Source: Amnibacterium flavum (lineage in GTDB: Bacteria > Actinomycetota > Actinomycetes > Actinomycetales > Microbacteriaceae). Taken from it: a stretch of DNA of 64,000 nt. The stretch is taken from contig NZ_QEOP01000002.1 in the NCBI RefSeq assembly GCF_003097495.1, positions 1,240,001-1,304,000 on the forward strand. Direction: 5' to 3'. The notes beneath the pieces are model-generated. The model worked only from the letters and a program-made list of their open reading frames with translations. It did not search any database and was not told where the DNA came from. Position 1 is the stretch's first letter. Each line of letters begins with the position of its first letter. This document shows positions 36,015-44,166 of this stretch, one piece after another. The position numbers and the translations under genes were made by a program.

Positions 36015-37037
36015 TCAGGCGGGCGAGACGTCGATCAGCACCTTGCCGACGACGTCGTCCTGGACGGCCGCATGCGCGTCCGCGGTCCGCTCGAGCGCGA
36101 AACGGTGGAGCGGCAAGCCGGCGCTCTCGCCGACCGGCAAGGCGCCGTCCCTCACAGCGGCGGTGACGTCTTCCGCGGCAGCCGCGAGTGCTTCACGGCC
36201 GACCGTGTAGAGCAGGATGAACTGGAATCGGGTGTTGAGCCCCATGTGGGCGCGCAGCGGCAGAGTGACCTCGTTGCCGCCCGTGTTCGCGTAGATCGAG
36301 ACGACTGCGCGGGGCCTGATCACCTTGGCGATCAGGTCGGCGTTCGCGATGATCGCGACGTCGACGACGATGTCCACTCCGTCGGGTGCGATGCCGCGGA
36401 TGACTCCTGCCGGGTCGCCCTCGCGGTAGTTCACGACGTGCTGCGCACCGGCGGCCCGTGCGAGCTCGGCCTTCTCGGGTCCGCTCACGGTGGTGACGAC
36501 AGTCGCGCCGGCCCACCGGGCCAGTTGGATCGCCGCGTGGCCGACGGCACCCGCTCCACCGGTGACGAGGACGACGAGTCCGTCGAGCGCTCCGGGGTGG
36601 AGTCGACGGGGGCCGTCCTCCGCGACGGTGAGCGCGCGGTGCGCGGTCATGGCGGGCACACCGAGGCTCGCCCCCAGGTCGAACGACGCCGCGTCGGGCA
36701 GCGGCACCACACGGTCGGCGGGGAGCACGGTGAACTCCTGGGCTGTTCCCGTCGGGCGTTCGTGAGCGGACAGGTAGGTCCAGACGCGATCGCCGACGGA
36801 GATCCCCTCGACGCCCTCGCCGACGGCGTCCACGACACCGGAGCCGTCTTGGTTCGGCGTCACCTCCGGGAAGGGCAGCCCGTTCGGTGCGGCCGCACGG
36901 GATTTCCAGTCCGTCGGGTTCACGCCGGAGACGACCACGCGGACTCTGACCTCGCCGAGACCCGGCTCGGGAACGGGACGCTCGACCAGTTCGAGGACCG
37001 ACGGGTCGCCGGGACGGGAGTAGACGATCGACTTCAT
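36015..37037 (-). CDS. NADPH:quinone oxidoreductase (zinc-less MDR family)
   Basis: A 340-residue medium-chain dehydrogenase/reductase, quinone reductase or enoyl reductase type. GVNPTDWKSRAA, TPNQDGSGVVDAVGEGV and the nucleotide-binding VLVTGGAGAVGHAAIQLARW are visible. The catalytic zinc cysteines of alcohol dehydrogenases are absent. The ATG at 37037 overlaps the stop of the acetyltransferase gene as ATGA, so the two are coupled. Substrate unknown. Confidence 0.88.
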   Translation of the reverse strand: MKSIVYSRPGDPSVLELVERPVPEPGLGEVRVRVVVSGVNPTDWKSRAAAPNGLPFPEVTPNQDGSGVVDAVGEGVEGISVGDRVWTYLSAHERPTGTAQEFTVLPADRVVPLPDAASFDLGASLGVPAMTAHRALTVAEDGPRRLHPGALDGLVVLVTGGAGAVGHAAIQLARWAGATVVTTVSGPEKAELARAAGAQHVVNYREGDPAGVIRGIAPDGVDIVVDVAIIANADLIAKVIRPRAVVSIYANTGGNEVTLPLRAHMGLNTRFQFILLYTVGREALAAAAEDVTAAVRDGALPVGESAGLPLHRFALERTADAHAAVQDDVVGKVLIDVSPA

Positions 37038-37606
37038 GTGGTCTCCAATGCTCGGATGACTCGTGCGGGATTTCCCGCCGCGAGCACGCCCGCGGGGATG
37101 TCCTGGGTGACGACGGAACCGGCGGCGACGACGCTGCCCGCACCGATCGAGACGCCCGGGCAGACGACGACGCTTCCGCCGATCCAGACATCGTCTCCGA
37201 TGCTGATGGGAAGCACCCGCTCCCACCTGTCGCGACGGGTTCGGACATCGAGCGGGTGGGTCGGCGTGTAGAGGCGGGCGCTCGGCCCGATGAGCACGCG
37301 CTCGCCGATGCGGATCTCACCGCCGCCGAGGGCGAGGAAGTCGGCGTTGAGGAACGAGCCGGCGCCGACGTGCAACCGGGATCCGTAGTCGAGGTAGAGC
37401 GGTGGACGGAATCCGACGCCGTCCCCGACGCTCCCCACCGTTTCGGCGAAGAGGGCGGCCGCAGCATCCTGGTCGTCGTCGAAGAGGGCCGTGATCCGAC
37501 GGCAGGCGGCATGCGTCTCGGTCGTCATCGCGACGAGTTCAGGACCGACGCGGTACCAGTCCCCCGCAACCATCGCGTCGAAATCGGATGCTCCCTCGGT
37601 TGTCAC
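37034..37606 (-). CDS. Sugar O-acetyltransferase (maltose/galactoside type)
   Basis: A 190-residue hexapeptide-repeat acetyltransferase of the LacA/Maa/NodL group: an N-terminal helical piece (FDAMVAGDWYRVGPELVAM), then left-handed beta-helix repeats with YTPTHPLDVRTR (catalytic His) and GDDVWIGGSVVVCPGVSIG. It acetylates a sugar hydroxyl with acetyl-CoA. I use the GTG at 37606 (VTTEGASDF); an upstream ATG at 37669 overlaps the divergent gene start. Confidence 0.88.
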   Translation of the reverse strand: MTTEGASDFDAMVAGDWYRVGPELVAMTTETHAACRRITALFDDDQDAAAALFAETVGSVGDGVGFRPPLYLDYGSRLHVGAGSFLNADFLALGGGEIRIGERVLIGPSARLYTPTHPLDVRTRRDRWERVLPISIGDDVWIGGSVVVCPGVSIGAGSVVAAGSVVTQDIPAGVLAAGNPARVIRALETT

Positions 37607-37654
37607 AGTCGACCAGCCTAGAACCGCTCTCTCCGCACTCTCACGTTCTCTCCC

Positions 37655-37660
37655 TACCCT
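37655..37660 (+). promoter_or_regulatory. -10 element of a leaderless promoter (secreted protein gene)
   Basis: TACCCT lies seven bases before the ATG at 37668, without a ribosome binding site. Confidence 0.45.
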
Positions 37661-37667
37661 GGATGTC

Positions 37668-38330
37668 ATGCGTCACAGCGCCCGGCCGGTCGCCGCACCT
37701 CACCCTCGTCGCGTTCTCGCGCTCGTGGCAGCGGTCGGCGCCTTCCTCCTGGTGGCGACGTTCGCGCTCGCTCCGCCTCCTCGCTCCGACGACGCCTTCG
37801 CCGCGCCGGGCACCGCGAGCACGGTCGGTGCGCAGAACCTCGACCTGTCAGGCAACATTGCGGCGATCGGGGTGACCCGCGACGGGTACGGGGCGACGTC
37901 GGGAGAGGAGTCGTTCATCGCGAGCGGCACCAACCACGACTGGGCGGCGCTCGTGATGCTGTCCGCCGGGTGGCCCGCGAGCGAGTCGAACATCACGGTG
38001 TTCACGCGCTGGATGCGGCAGGAGAACGGCCCCGACGATTGGTGGAATCGAAACAATCCGCTCAACAACGGGTATGGATCCGGCGGTGGCGCCGGCCTCG
38101 GCAGCTACCCGAACCTCGTGGTCGCCGCGCAGATGGCCGCTGAGAACCTGCTCCAGCACTCGGGTTATGCCGATATCCGCGCGGGTTTCGCGGCGTCGGC
38201 ACCCACCGCGCAGATCGAGCAGGCGATCTGGGCCTCGCCCTGGGCGACGAGTCACTACGCCAACGGGTCGCACTGGGCGTACACCCCGGTGCCGGTCGTG
38301 AAGGCGCCCGCCGACGCCTGGGGCCAGTAG
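37668..38330 (+). CDS. Secreted protein of unknown function, possibly lysozyme-like
   Basis: A 220-residue exported protein: an Arg-rich start, a hydrophobic signal helix at about residues 15-36 and a likely AFA-A cleavage site near 47. The mature part has FTRWMRQENGPDDWWNRNNPLN, a Gly-rich loop, SYPNLVVAAQMAAENLL and IWASPWATSHYANG. The helix with an acidic residue followed by paired NN/NP and tyrosine loops recalls lysozyme-fold phage and tape-measure domains, but I cannot name the family. It ends next to repeat sequences. Confidence 0.75.
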   Translation: MRHSARPVAAPHPRRVLALVAAVGAFLLVATFALAPPPRSDDAFAAPGTASTVGAQNLDLSGNIAAIGVTRDGYGATSGEESFIASGTNHDWAALVMLSAGWPASESNITVFTRWMRQENGPDDWWNRNNPLNNGYGSGGGAGLGSYPNLVVAAQMAAENLLQHSGYADIRAGFAASAPTAQIEQAIWASPWATSHYANGSHWAYTPVPVVKAPADAWGQ

Positions 38331-38344
38331 GCGCCGTTCGCCGG

Positions 38345-38447
38345 CCCGCCCGCTGAGCGCAGCGAAGCGAAGGTTCCGGTCTCGGTACGCGCTGCGCCAC
38401 TCGCCCCCCGAAGACCGGCCCGCCCGCTGAGCGCAGCGAAGCGAAGG
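38345..38447. repeat. Two copies of the GAGCGCAGCGAAG repeat
   Basis: CCCGCCCGCTGAGCGCAGCG followed by AAGCGAAGG occurs at 38345-38373 and 38419-38447, 74 bases apart, with GGTCTCGGTACGCGCTGCGC between. This is the same family as at 18.7 and 25.05 kb, in the same strand orientation. Confidence 0.85.
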
Positions 38448-38551
38448 GCCTGCGCGGTCCCCGGGGAATAGCGTTGCCGCCGACACTGTCTATGACAGGG
38501 ACCGGCGACGCACATCGCGCCCGGTGACTTCGAGGTGAAGAGGGAGGCGCC

Positions 38552-39196
38552 ATGGCGCGCATCACGGTTCTGGGCGGCACGGGATATGCGGGCGGGCACA
38601 TCGTCCAGGAGGCGGCGGCACGCGGCCATCAGGTCACCTCGTACAGCCGGAACGCCCCCGAGAACCCCGTCGACGGCGTGACCTACGAGACCGGGTCCGT
38701 CCTCGAGCACGACGTGCTCGCTGCCGCCGTCGCGGACACCGACGCCGTCATCGACGCGCTGTCGCCCCGCGGCGACATGGCGGGCAAGCTGGAGGGGATC
38801 GTCAACGACCTCGTCAACCTGCTGGAGGGCACGTCGACGCGTCTCGGTGTCGTCGGCGGGGCCAGCTCACTCCTGGTGTCGGAGGGCGGGCCGCGCCTCA
38901 TCGACACCGCTCCCCCTGCACCCGAGGTCGCCGACGAGATCCAGACCGGCATCACCGTGCTCCAGCTGCTGAGCGACTACACCGGTCAGGTCGACTGGTT
39001 CTACGTGAGCCCCGCAGCCCTCTTCGGCTCCTGGGCGCCGGGCGAGGCGACGGGCACCTACCGCACGAGCGACGACATCCTCCTCGTCGACGACGAGGGG
39101 ATCTCGCAGATCTCCGGCGCCGATTTCGCGAAGGCAATCGTCGACGAGATCGAGACGCCGAGCCACCACCAGTCGCGGTTCCACGTCGCCAACTGA
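38552..39196 (+). CDS. NAD(P)H-binding short-chain-like oxidoreductase
   Basis: A 214-residue atypical SDR (NmrA/YwnB-like). The nucleotide loop is ITVLGGTGYAGGHIVQEAAARGH, then DAVIDALSPRGDM and VVGGASSLLV. The catalytic Tyr-x3-Lys of classical SDRs is not clear, so it may be a redox sensor or isomerase. An AGAGGGAGGC ribosome binding site precedes the ATG. It follows the repeat region and appears monocistronic. Confidence 0.85.
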   Translation: MARITVLGGTGYAGGHIVQEAAARGHQVTSYSRNAPENPVDGVTYETGSVLEHDVLAAAVADTDAVIDALSPRGDMAGKLEGIVNDLVNLLEGTSTRLGVVGGASSLLVSEGGPRLIDTAPPAPEVADEIQTGITVLQLLSDYTGQVDWFYVSPAALFGSWAPGEATGTYRTSDDILLVDDEGISQISGADFAKAIVDEIETPSHHQSRFHVAN

Positions 39197-39232
39197 GCCG
39201 TCGCATCCGGCAGGTCGGGGCTGAACGCTCGA

Positions 39233-39238
39233 TAGAGT
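39233..39238 (+). promoter_or_regulatory. -10 element of the esterase gene
   Basis: TAGAGT would place the transcript start near 39245, leaving a leader of about 22 bases that contains the ribosome binding site GGAGG. It rules out the GTG at 39237 as a start codon because that codon lies within the hexamer. Confidence 0.5.
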
Positions 39239-39266
39239 GGCGGCTCCGAACCTGCTGGAGGCGATG

Positions 39267-40190
39267 ATGCCGACGTTCCATCCCGATCTGCGATCCGGAC
39301 GCTTCATCCCCAACTTCTCCTGGGGACCGCGCACCACGAAGCTGGTGCGCAGCGCCGAGCTGACGCCGCGGGATCCGGGACCCGATGTGACGGTCCGCGA
39401 ATTAGTCGTGCCCGGTCCCGCCGGCGCGCCGCAAGTGACCCTGCGGGTGTACCAGCCGACAGGGCTGAGCGCACCGGCTCCCGCCCTGCTCTGGATCCAC
39501 GGCGGCGGACTGATCAGCGGGACCCCGTTGCAGGATGAGCGCACCAACCTCGCGTTCGTCCGGAACCTGGGCATCACGGTCGCCGCGGTGACGTATCGCC
39601 TCGCCCCCGACGCGCACGCTCCCGCCGCGGCGGAGGACGCGTACGCGGGCCTCGTCGGTCTCGTCGCCCGCGCGGATGAACTGAGGATCGACCCGACGCG
39701 CATCGCTGTAGGGGGTGCGAGCGCCGGAGGCGGTCTCGCGGCGGCCGTCGTGCTCCTCGCCCACGACCGCGGGGTCGTGACGCCTGCGTTCCAACTGCTC
39801 GTCTACCCGATGCTCGACGACCGCACCGTGACGCGCACCGACGTGGACCCTCGCAACGTGCGCGTCTGGACACCGGGCAGCAACCGCTTCGGCTGGACCT
39901 CGTACCTCGGCCAGGAACCGGGAGGCCCCGACGTGTCGCCTTACGCAGCTCCCGCCCGCCGCGGCGACCTCAGCGGCCTCCCTCCCGCCTGGATCGGGGT
40001 CGGGACACTCGACCTCTTCTACGACGAGGACATCGAGTACGCACGCCGACTCCAGGCGAGCGGGGTGGCGACGGAACTGGTCACGATCCCGGGTGCGTTC
40101 CACGGCTTCGACGCCCTGTACACGCGCAAGGAGATCTCGAAGGAGTTCTGGCGCATGCAGGCCCGAGCACTCCGCGCCGCGCTGCGCTGA
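39267..40190 (+). CDS. Alpha/beta hydrolase, hormone-sensitive-lipase-like esterase
   Basis: A 307-residue carboxylesterase of family IV. The oxyanion motif HGGG is in LLWIHGGGLISG, the nucleophile in VGGASAGGGLA, the acid in TLDLFYDEDIEYA and the histidine in GAFHGFD. The ATG at 39267 has GGAGG six bases upstream; ATG 39264 is too close. Cytosolic. It probably hydrolyses short-chain esters. Confidence 0.9.
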   Translation: MPTFHPDLRSGRFIPNFSWGPRTTKLVRSAELTPRDPGPDVTVRELVVPGPAGAPQVTLRVYQPTGLSAPAPALLWIHGGGLISGTPLQDERTNLAFVRNLGITVAAVTYRLAPDAHAPAAAEDAYAGLVGLVARADELRIDPTRIAVGGASAGGGLAAAVVLLAHDRGVVTPAFQLLVYPMLDDRTVTRTDVDPRNVRVWTPGSNRFGWTSYLGQEPGGPDVSPYAAPARRGDLSGLPPAWIGVGTLDLFYDEDIEYARRLQASGVATELVTIPGAFHGFDALYTRKEISKEFWRMQARALRAALR

Positions 40191-40229
40191 GACGGGCCGG
40201 CCGGGAACAGGACGTGCTATCTCGGTCCG

Positions 40230-40235
40230 TACGAT
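40230..40235 (+). promoter_or_regulatory. -10 element of a leaderless promoter (RNase H gene)
   Basis: TACGAT ends six bases before the GTG at 40242. Confidence 0.5.
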
Positions 40236-40241
40236 GGAGCG

Positions 40242-40916
40242 GTGACGATCACCGCAGCAGCCGACGGTTCAGCTCTCGGAAACCCCGGCCCGTCCGGGTG
40301 GGCCTGGTACATCGACGACGACCGCTGGGCGGCGGGCGGATGGAAGCACGGCACCAACAACATGGGCGAGCTCAAGGCCGTGCTCGAACTGTTCCGGGCG
40401 ACCGAGCACACCGGCGAGGACCTGCTGATCCTGTGCGACAGCCAGTACGTCATCAATTCGGTGACGAAGTGGATGCCGGGCTGGAAGAAGAAGGGCTGGC
40501 GCAAGGGCGACGGCAAGCCGGTGATGAACCTCGACCTCCTACAGGAGATCGACGCGGCGATCGCGGGCCGCAGCTACCGGTTCGAGTGGGTCAAGGGTCA
40601 CGTCGGCCACGTGCTGAACGAGGCGGCCGACGTCCGTGCGCGCGCCGCCGCCGAGGCCTACCAGCGCGGAACCGACGTTCCGTCCGGTCCGGGGTTCGGC
40701 CCCGGGTCTGAGGCGACTGTCCGCGTCACCGTGCCGCCGACCTCCGCACCCGCCCCGACCGAGCCCGCCTCGCTCTTCGACTTCGAGGAGGAGATCGACG
40801 AGCCCGAGACCATCGAGGTCGCGCTGCACCTCACGCCCGACGAGCACTCGCGCCTCCTCCTCCGCGCACGCGCCGAGGGTCGCAGTCCCGAAGATCTGCT
40901 CCGCGACCTGATCTGA
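40242..40916 (+). CDS. rnhA: Ribonuclease HI with C-terminal extension
   Basis: A 224-residue protein; the first 145 residues are type 1 RNase H, which cuts RNA in RNA-DNA hybrids. The catalytic carboxylates are in AADGSALGNPGPSGWAW, NNMGELKAV, LCDSQYVIN and NEAADVRA, with a lysine-rich basic protrusion KKKGWRKGDGKP. A Pro/Ala linker joins it to a final segment, about residues 190-224 (EVALHLTPDEHSRLLLRARAEG), that looks like a ribbon-helix-helix-type DNA-binding unit and is not part of ordinary RNase HI. Confidence 0.88.
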   Translation: MTITAAADGSALGNPGPSGWAWYIDDDRWAAGGWKHGTNNMGELKAVLELFRATEHTGEDLLILCDSQYVINSVTKWMPGWKKKGWRKGDGKPVMNLDLLQEIDAAIAGRSYRFEWVKGHVGHVLNEAADVRARAAAEAYQRGTDVPSGPGFGPGSEATVRVTVPPTSAPAPTEPASLFDFEEEIDEPETIEVALHLTPDEHSRLLLRARAEGRSPEDLLRDLI

Positions 40917-41041
40917 GCGCTCGACTGACCTCAGACCGGGATCGGCGATCCCGGGATGACCGGGTCCTTGGCCCGATCCTCCGACGGATCGAGGCTTGAT
41001 CCGTGCCGCCTGGAGACTCCACGGCGCGGAAAGGTCCGATC

Positions 41042-41797
41042 ATGGCCACCACGATCTCTCTCATCACCGGCGGAAACCGGGGACTGGGCCGCGCGACAGC
41101 GCTCGCGCTCGCAGCCGACGGCTCCGACATCGTCATCACCTACCGCAGCAACCCCGACGAGGCGTCGGGCGTCGTCGCCAGCATCGAGGCGCTCGGTCGC
41201 CGCGCCGCCGCCCTGCAGCTCGACACGTCCGATGTCGCGTCCTTCGAGGCGTTCCGGGCTGCTTTCGCCGCGATCCTCGCGGGCTGGGGCCGCGACACGT
41301 TCGACAACCTCGTCAACAACGCCGGCCACGCCACCGCGACCCGCCTCGGATCGACGACCGTCGACGAGGTCGACCTGCTGTTCGCCGTGCACTTCCGCGG
41401 CCCCTACTTCCTCACCCAGACCCTCGCACCCCTGCTCGCCGACGGCGGCTCCATCGTCAACCTGTCGAGCGGGCTCTCCCGCTTCGCCGGCGACGGCTGG
41501 TCGATCTACGGCGCGATGAAGGGCGCGATCGACACCCTGACGCGGTACCTCGCGAAGGAGCTCGGCGCCCGCGGCATCCGCGTGAACGCCGTCGCCCCCG
41601 GCCCGATCGCCACCGATTTCGGCGGAGGCACCATGCGCGACAACGAGCAGGCCCGGGCCTTCATGTCGTCGCAGGCGGCGCTCGGTCGGGTCGGCGAGCC
41701 CGGTGAGATCGGCGACATCATCGCGACCGTTCTGTCCGATCGGGCTCGCTGGGTGACGGGTCAGCGCATCGAGGCTTCGGGTGGGACCCTTCTCTAG
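41042..41797 (+). CDS. Short-chain dehydrogenase/reductase
   Basis: A 251-residue classical SDR. The cofactor loop is LITGGNRGLGRATALALA, with NNAG, catalytic Ser in NLSSGLSRF and YGAMKGAID supplying Tyr-x3-Lys. A TYRSN after the second strand suggests NADP(H). The ATG at 41042 follows GGAAAGG. It is immediately followed by a helix-turn-helix regulator that may control it. Confidence 0.9.
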   Translation: MATTISLITGGNRGLGRATALALAADGSDIVITYRSNPDEASGVVASIEALGRRAAALQLDTSDVASFEAFRAAFAAILAGWGRDTFDNLVNNAGHATATRLGSTTVDEVDLLFAVHFRGPYFLTQTLAPLLADGGSIVNLSSGLSRFAGDGWSIYGAMKGAIDTLTRYLAKELGARGIRVNAVAPGPIATDFGGGTMRDNEQARAFMSSQAALGRVGEPGEIGDIIATVLSDRARWVTGQRIEASGGTLL

Positions 41798-41802
41798 TGA
41801 CG

Positions 41803-42720
41803 ATGGACCGCGCTCAGCTCGCCGACTTCCTCCGCACCCGGCGTGAAGCGCTGCAGCCCGAGGATGTGGGACTGGGTCGTGGACCCCGTCGCCGCACCTC
41901 GGGGCTGCGACGCGAGGAGGTCGCGTCTCTCAGCGGCATGTCGAGCGACTACTACAGCCGCCTCGAGCAGCAGCGCGGTCCGCAGCCGTCGGAGCAGATG
42001 CTCTCGGCGATCGCCCGCGGACTGCGTTTGAGCCTCGACGAACGGGATCACCTGTTCCGCATCGCCGGGCACAATGCGCCCTCGCGAACGGCCCGCACCG
42101 ACCACATCAGCCCCGGCATCATGCGGGTGCTGGACCGGCTGCAGGACACACCCGCCCAGGTGATCTCGGCGCTCGGCGAGACTCTCGTGCAGACCCCGCC
42201 CGCGGTGGCGCTCCTCGGCGATCAGACCTCGTTCACCGGTCTCCGTCGCAGCAGCATCTACCGCTGGTTCACCGATCCGCAGTCGCGTTCGGTGTATCCG
42301 GACGACGATCACGCCATGCATTCGCGCATCTACGCGTCGGACCTGCGAACCGCCCTGTCCCGGCTTCCGGGAGACACCCGCGTGCAGAGCATGGTCGAGG
42401 CGCTGCTCGTCGAGAGCTCCGAGTTCGCCACTCTCTGGGCAGACCACGTGATCGGCGACAGGCACGAGTTCAAACGCATCCAGCATCCCGAGCTCGGCGT
42501 GATCAACGTGCAGTGCCAGCTTCTGCACGACCACGATCGGTCGCAGGCGCTGCTCGTGTTCACGGCGACACCGGGCACCGAGGACGCCGAGAAGCTGAAC
42601 CTCCTGGCCGTCATCGGCGCGCAGACGCTCGAGAGTCCCTCCGTCCGTTCGCGGCCCCCGGCCGCGGCGTCGGGGAACGGCGGGACTGGCGGGGTGGGCG
42701 GACCAGCGTCAGGGTCCTGA
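41803..42720 (+). CDS. XRE-type regulator with MmyB-like ligand domain
   Basis: A 305-residue regulator. The N-terminal helix-turn-helix (ADFLRTRREALQPEDVGL, RTSGLRREEVASLSGMSSDYYSRLEQQRG) is the form usual in actinobacterial MmyB regulators, followed by a C-terminal ligand-binding domain with FRIAGH, RWFTDP and a fatty-acid-binding type core. The start is ATG 41803 (MDRAQLADF); a GTG at 41797 overlaps the SDR stop. It probably regulates the upstream SDR. The Gly/Pro-rich tail after residue 285 is low complexity. Confidence 0.87.
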   Translation: MDRAQLADFLRTRREALQPEDVGLGRGPRRRTSGLRREEVASLSGMSSDYYSRLEQQRGPQPSEQMLSAIARGLRLSLDERDHLFRIAGHNAPSRTARTDHISPGIMRVLDRLQDTPAQVISALGETLVQTPPAVALLGDQTSFTGLRRSSIYRWFTDPQSRSVYPDDDHAMHSRIYASDLRTALSRLPGDTRVQSMVEALLVESSEFATLWADHVIGDRHEFKRIQHPELGVINVQCQLLHDHDRSQALLVFTATPGTEDAEKLNLLAVIGAQTLESPSVRSRPPAAASGNGGTGGVGGPASGS

Positions 42721-43246
42721 TACGGCCTTCGGCCTACTCGACCGGTCTCGGGTTCCTGCGCCAGCTCGCCGCGTACAACCCGAGGCTCTACACCGGCACC
42801 GAGTCGGTGATGCAGAAGGCCAACGCGGAGAAGGCGTTCACCGCCCCCCACCTGGACCCTGCGGACCCGCAGGTTACAAAAAACAGCTCGACGAGCAGTG
42901 GCAATTGCTTATCATGTCGCTGCGATCGGGCGCCGGCGCCGACGGCCCGCAGAGGGTCGCATCGGTCGGTGTGTTCGCCGAGCTTCGACTAATCACCTCA
43001 GGTCCATGAGCAGGCCAACGGGGGATCCGCCGCGACAGGATGGGCGATGCACCCCCGGTCGCGCACTTCCTCGTCACCAAAGACGGCTCCGACCCGGCCC
43101 TGATGGAAGTCCTGGGCGTCAAGCGGCAGCAGTCCGAGCCCCTGATGTCGACGGATGGGTAGCTGCTAACGAACTCGACCGTCGATCCCGCGCGCGCCGG
43201 GAGGCTCGCGCGCCAAGTGCTCGGCCTTCTCGATGCATGAACATGG
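42721..43246 (+). pseudogene. Decayed coding fragments at the left edge of the island
   Basis: No intact gene. A fragment at 42730-42875 reads LGFLRQLAAYNPRLYTGTES and onward; one frame from 42875 reads YKKQLDEQWQLLIMSLRSGA to a TGA at 43007; after that stop the same frame continues from ATG 43040 as MGDAPPVAHFLVTKDGSDPA to TAG 43160. These stretches have protein-like composition but carry in-frame stops, as in a degraded gene. I cannot name the original family. Confidence 0.4.
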
Positions 43247-43247
43247 G

Positions 43248-43275
43248 TTGTGGGGAGCAACTTAGCCAGTAGTCT
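43248..43275 (+). promoter_or_regulatory. Promoter of the toxin-antitoxin-like cassette
   Basis: TTGTGG (43248-43253) and TAGTCT (43270-43275) are 16 bases apart, and a strong AAGGAGG lies further down at 43295-43301, giving an ordinary leadered transcript. Confidence 0.5.
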
Positions 43276-43304
43276 TTGATCCGCCGAACGCCACAAGGAG
43301 GAGC

Positions 43305-43808
43305 GTGTTCGATCTCGAGGTTGCGACCCCCGTAGGCACCCGTACGAGCGCTGACTTGCCGGCCAAGACTGGGAACGTCAGTCATCGGTGGCTCGAGGCA
43401 GATGTTCCTGAGTATGTCGCTGAGGATAGAGACGCTCAGAGCGGGAATTTAGACCCGAAGCTGACCCCGAGTCAGCATCTTGACGCTCTGGGGACTCTGC
43501 ACTCCCTCAAGAGACGGGCAGCTCGCGGCCTCGTGAGAGTCGGCAAGGATTCGTCCTTCGAGGCCAGAGTGATGACGATTGTGCCGCACGTCCTCGAGTT
43601 GCGCCCCAAACTGGGGAGTGGTCCTAGACCGCCTCGCCTATTCCGTTTGTACTACGCTGAGCCAGCGGTCTTGCAGGACGCTCTCCTACCATTGGCCCTT
43701 CAGACCAAGCCTGACGGCCCCGATCCTGCTGGCGAACAGAACGCCTCGGCGATCGACGCGAGAACCCGTGGTCGCACCTGGCATCTCTACAACCGGAAGG
43801 ACAAGTAG
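43305..43808 (+). CDS. Putative RelE/HigB-like toxin
   Basis: A 167-residue protein of uncertain family. Residues about 85-155 (RVMTIVPHVLELRPK..., RLFRLYYAEPAVLQDALLPLALQTKP, GEQNASAIDARTRGRTW) follow the outline of HigB/RelE mRNA interferases: a leading helix, an 'E-L-R...yR-lyY' strand pair, a 'llpL' strand and a terminal A-x2-R helix. Residues 1-80 are an extension not usual in HigB. The next gene, one base later, is a helix-turn-helix protein. The order toxin then antitoxin is typical of higBA. Start codon GTG 43305 lies close to AAGGAGG. The assignment is an inference from weak patterns. Confidence 0.5.
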   Translation: MFDLEVATPVGTRTSADLPAKTGNVSHRWLEADVPEYVAEDRDAQSGNLDPKLTPSQHLDALGTLHSLKRRAARGLVRVGKDSSFEARVMTIVPHVLELRPKLGSGPRPPRLFRLYYAEPAVLQDALLPLALQTKPDGPDPAGEQNASAIDARTRGRTWHLYNRKDK

Positions 43809-43809
43809 C

Positions 43810-44166
43810 GTGACCACCCCATCACCGTTCGGCCCCGAACGCGTCAGTCTCGCTGCTAGCAACTACGAGGCTCAAGAGTGGCTGAGTCGCCAGCTGGCTA
43901 TCGAGTTTCAGATGTCCGGCCGATCCGTCGGTGAGTTGGCGGACGAGTTGGGAGTCTCAGTTGCGGACGCAAAGAGTTGGATTGACGGTGGCAACGATCT
44001 CACTCTTAGCGAACTCCGCCAATTGGCCAATGCGGTCGACGCACATGTCACGTACAAGGTGAGCCCGCTGCGTACTCGCCACCGTCGGATGTTTGACGAC
44101 CTCGAGGACTTCACAGGGTGGGTCGACACCAACTGGGACGCGCATTCGTCCGCAGTCTCCGTATGA
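43810..44166 (+). CDS. Helix-turn-helix protein, putative HigA-like antitoxin
   Basis: A 118-residue protein with a helix-turn-helix at about residues 36-80 (SVGELADELGVSVADAKSWIDGG, LTLSELRQLANAVDAHVTY), the arrangement of XRE-type antitoxins. The acidic C-terminus (RRMFDDLEDFTGWVDTNWDAH, residues 92-112) is beyond the DNA-binding domain, where chaperone-addicted antitoxins carry their recognition tail. GTG 43810 starts it, one base after the upstream gene, and its stop overlaps the next ATG as ATGA. It probably represses the operon. Confidence 0.65.
   Translation: MTTPSPFGPERVSLAASNYEAQEWLSRQLAIEFQMSGRSVGELADELGVSVADAKSWIDGGNDLTLSELRQLANAVDAHVTYKVSPLRTRHRRMFDDLEDFTGWVDTNWDAHSSAVSV

Noticed and set aside
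39237-39239. GTG start for the esterase
   Set aside because: It falls inside the -10 hexamer TAGAGT; ATG 39267 has a proper ribosome binding site.
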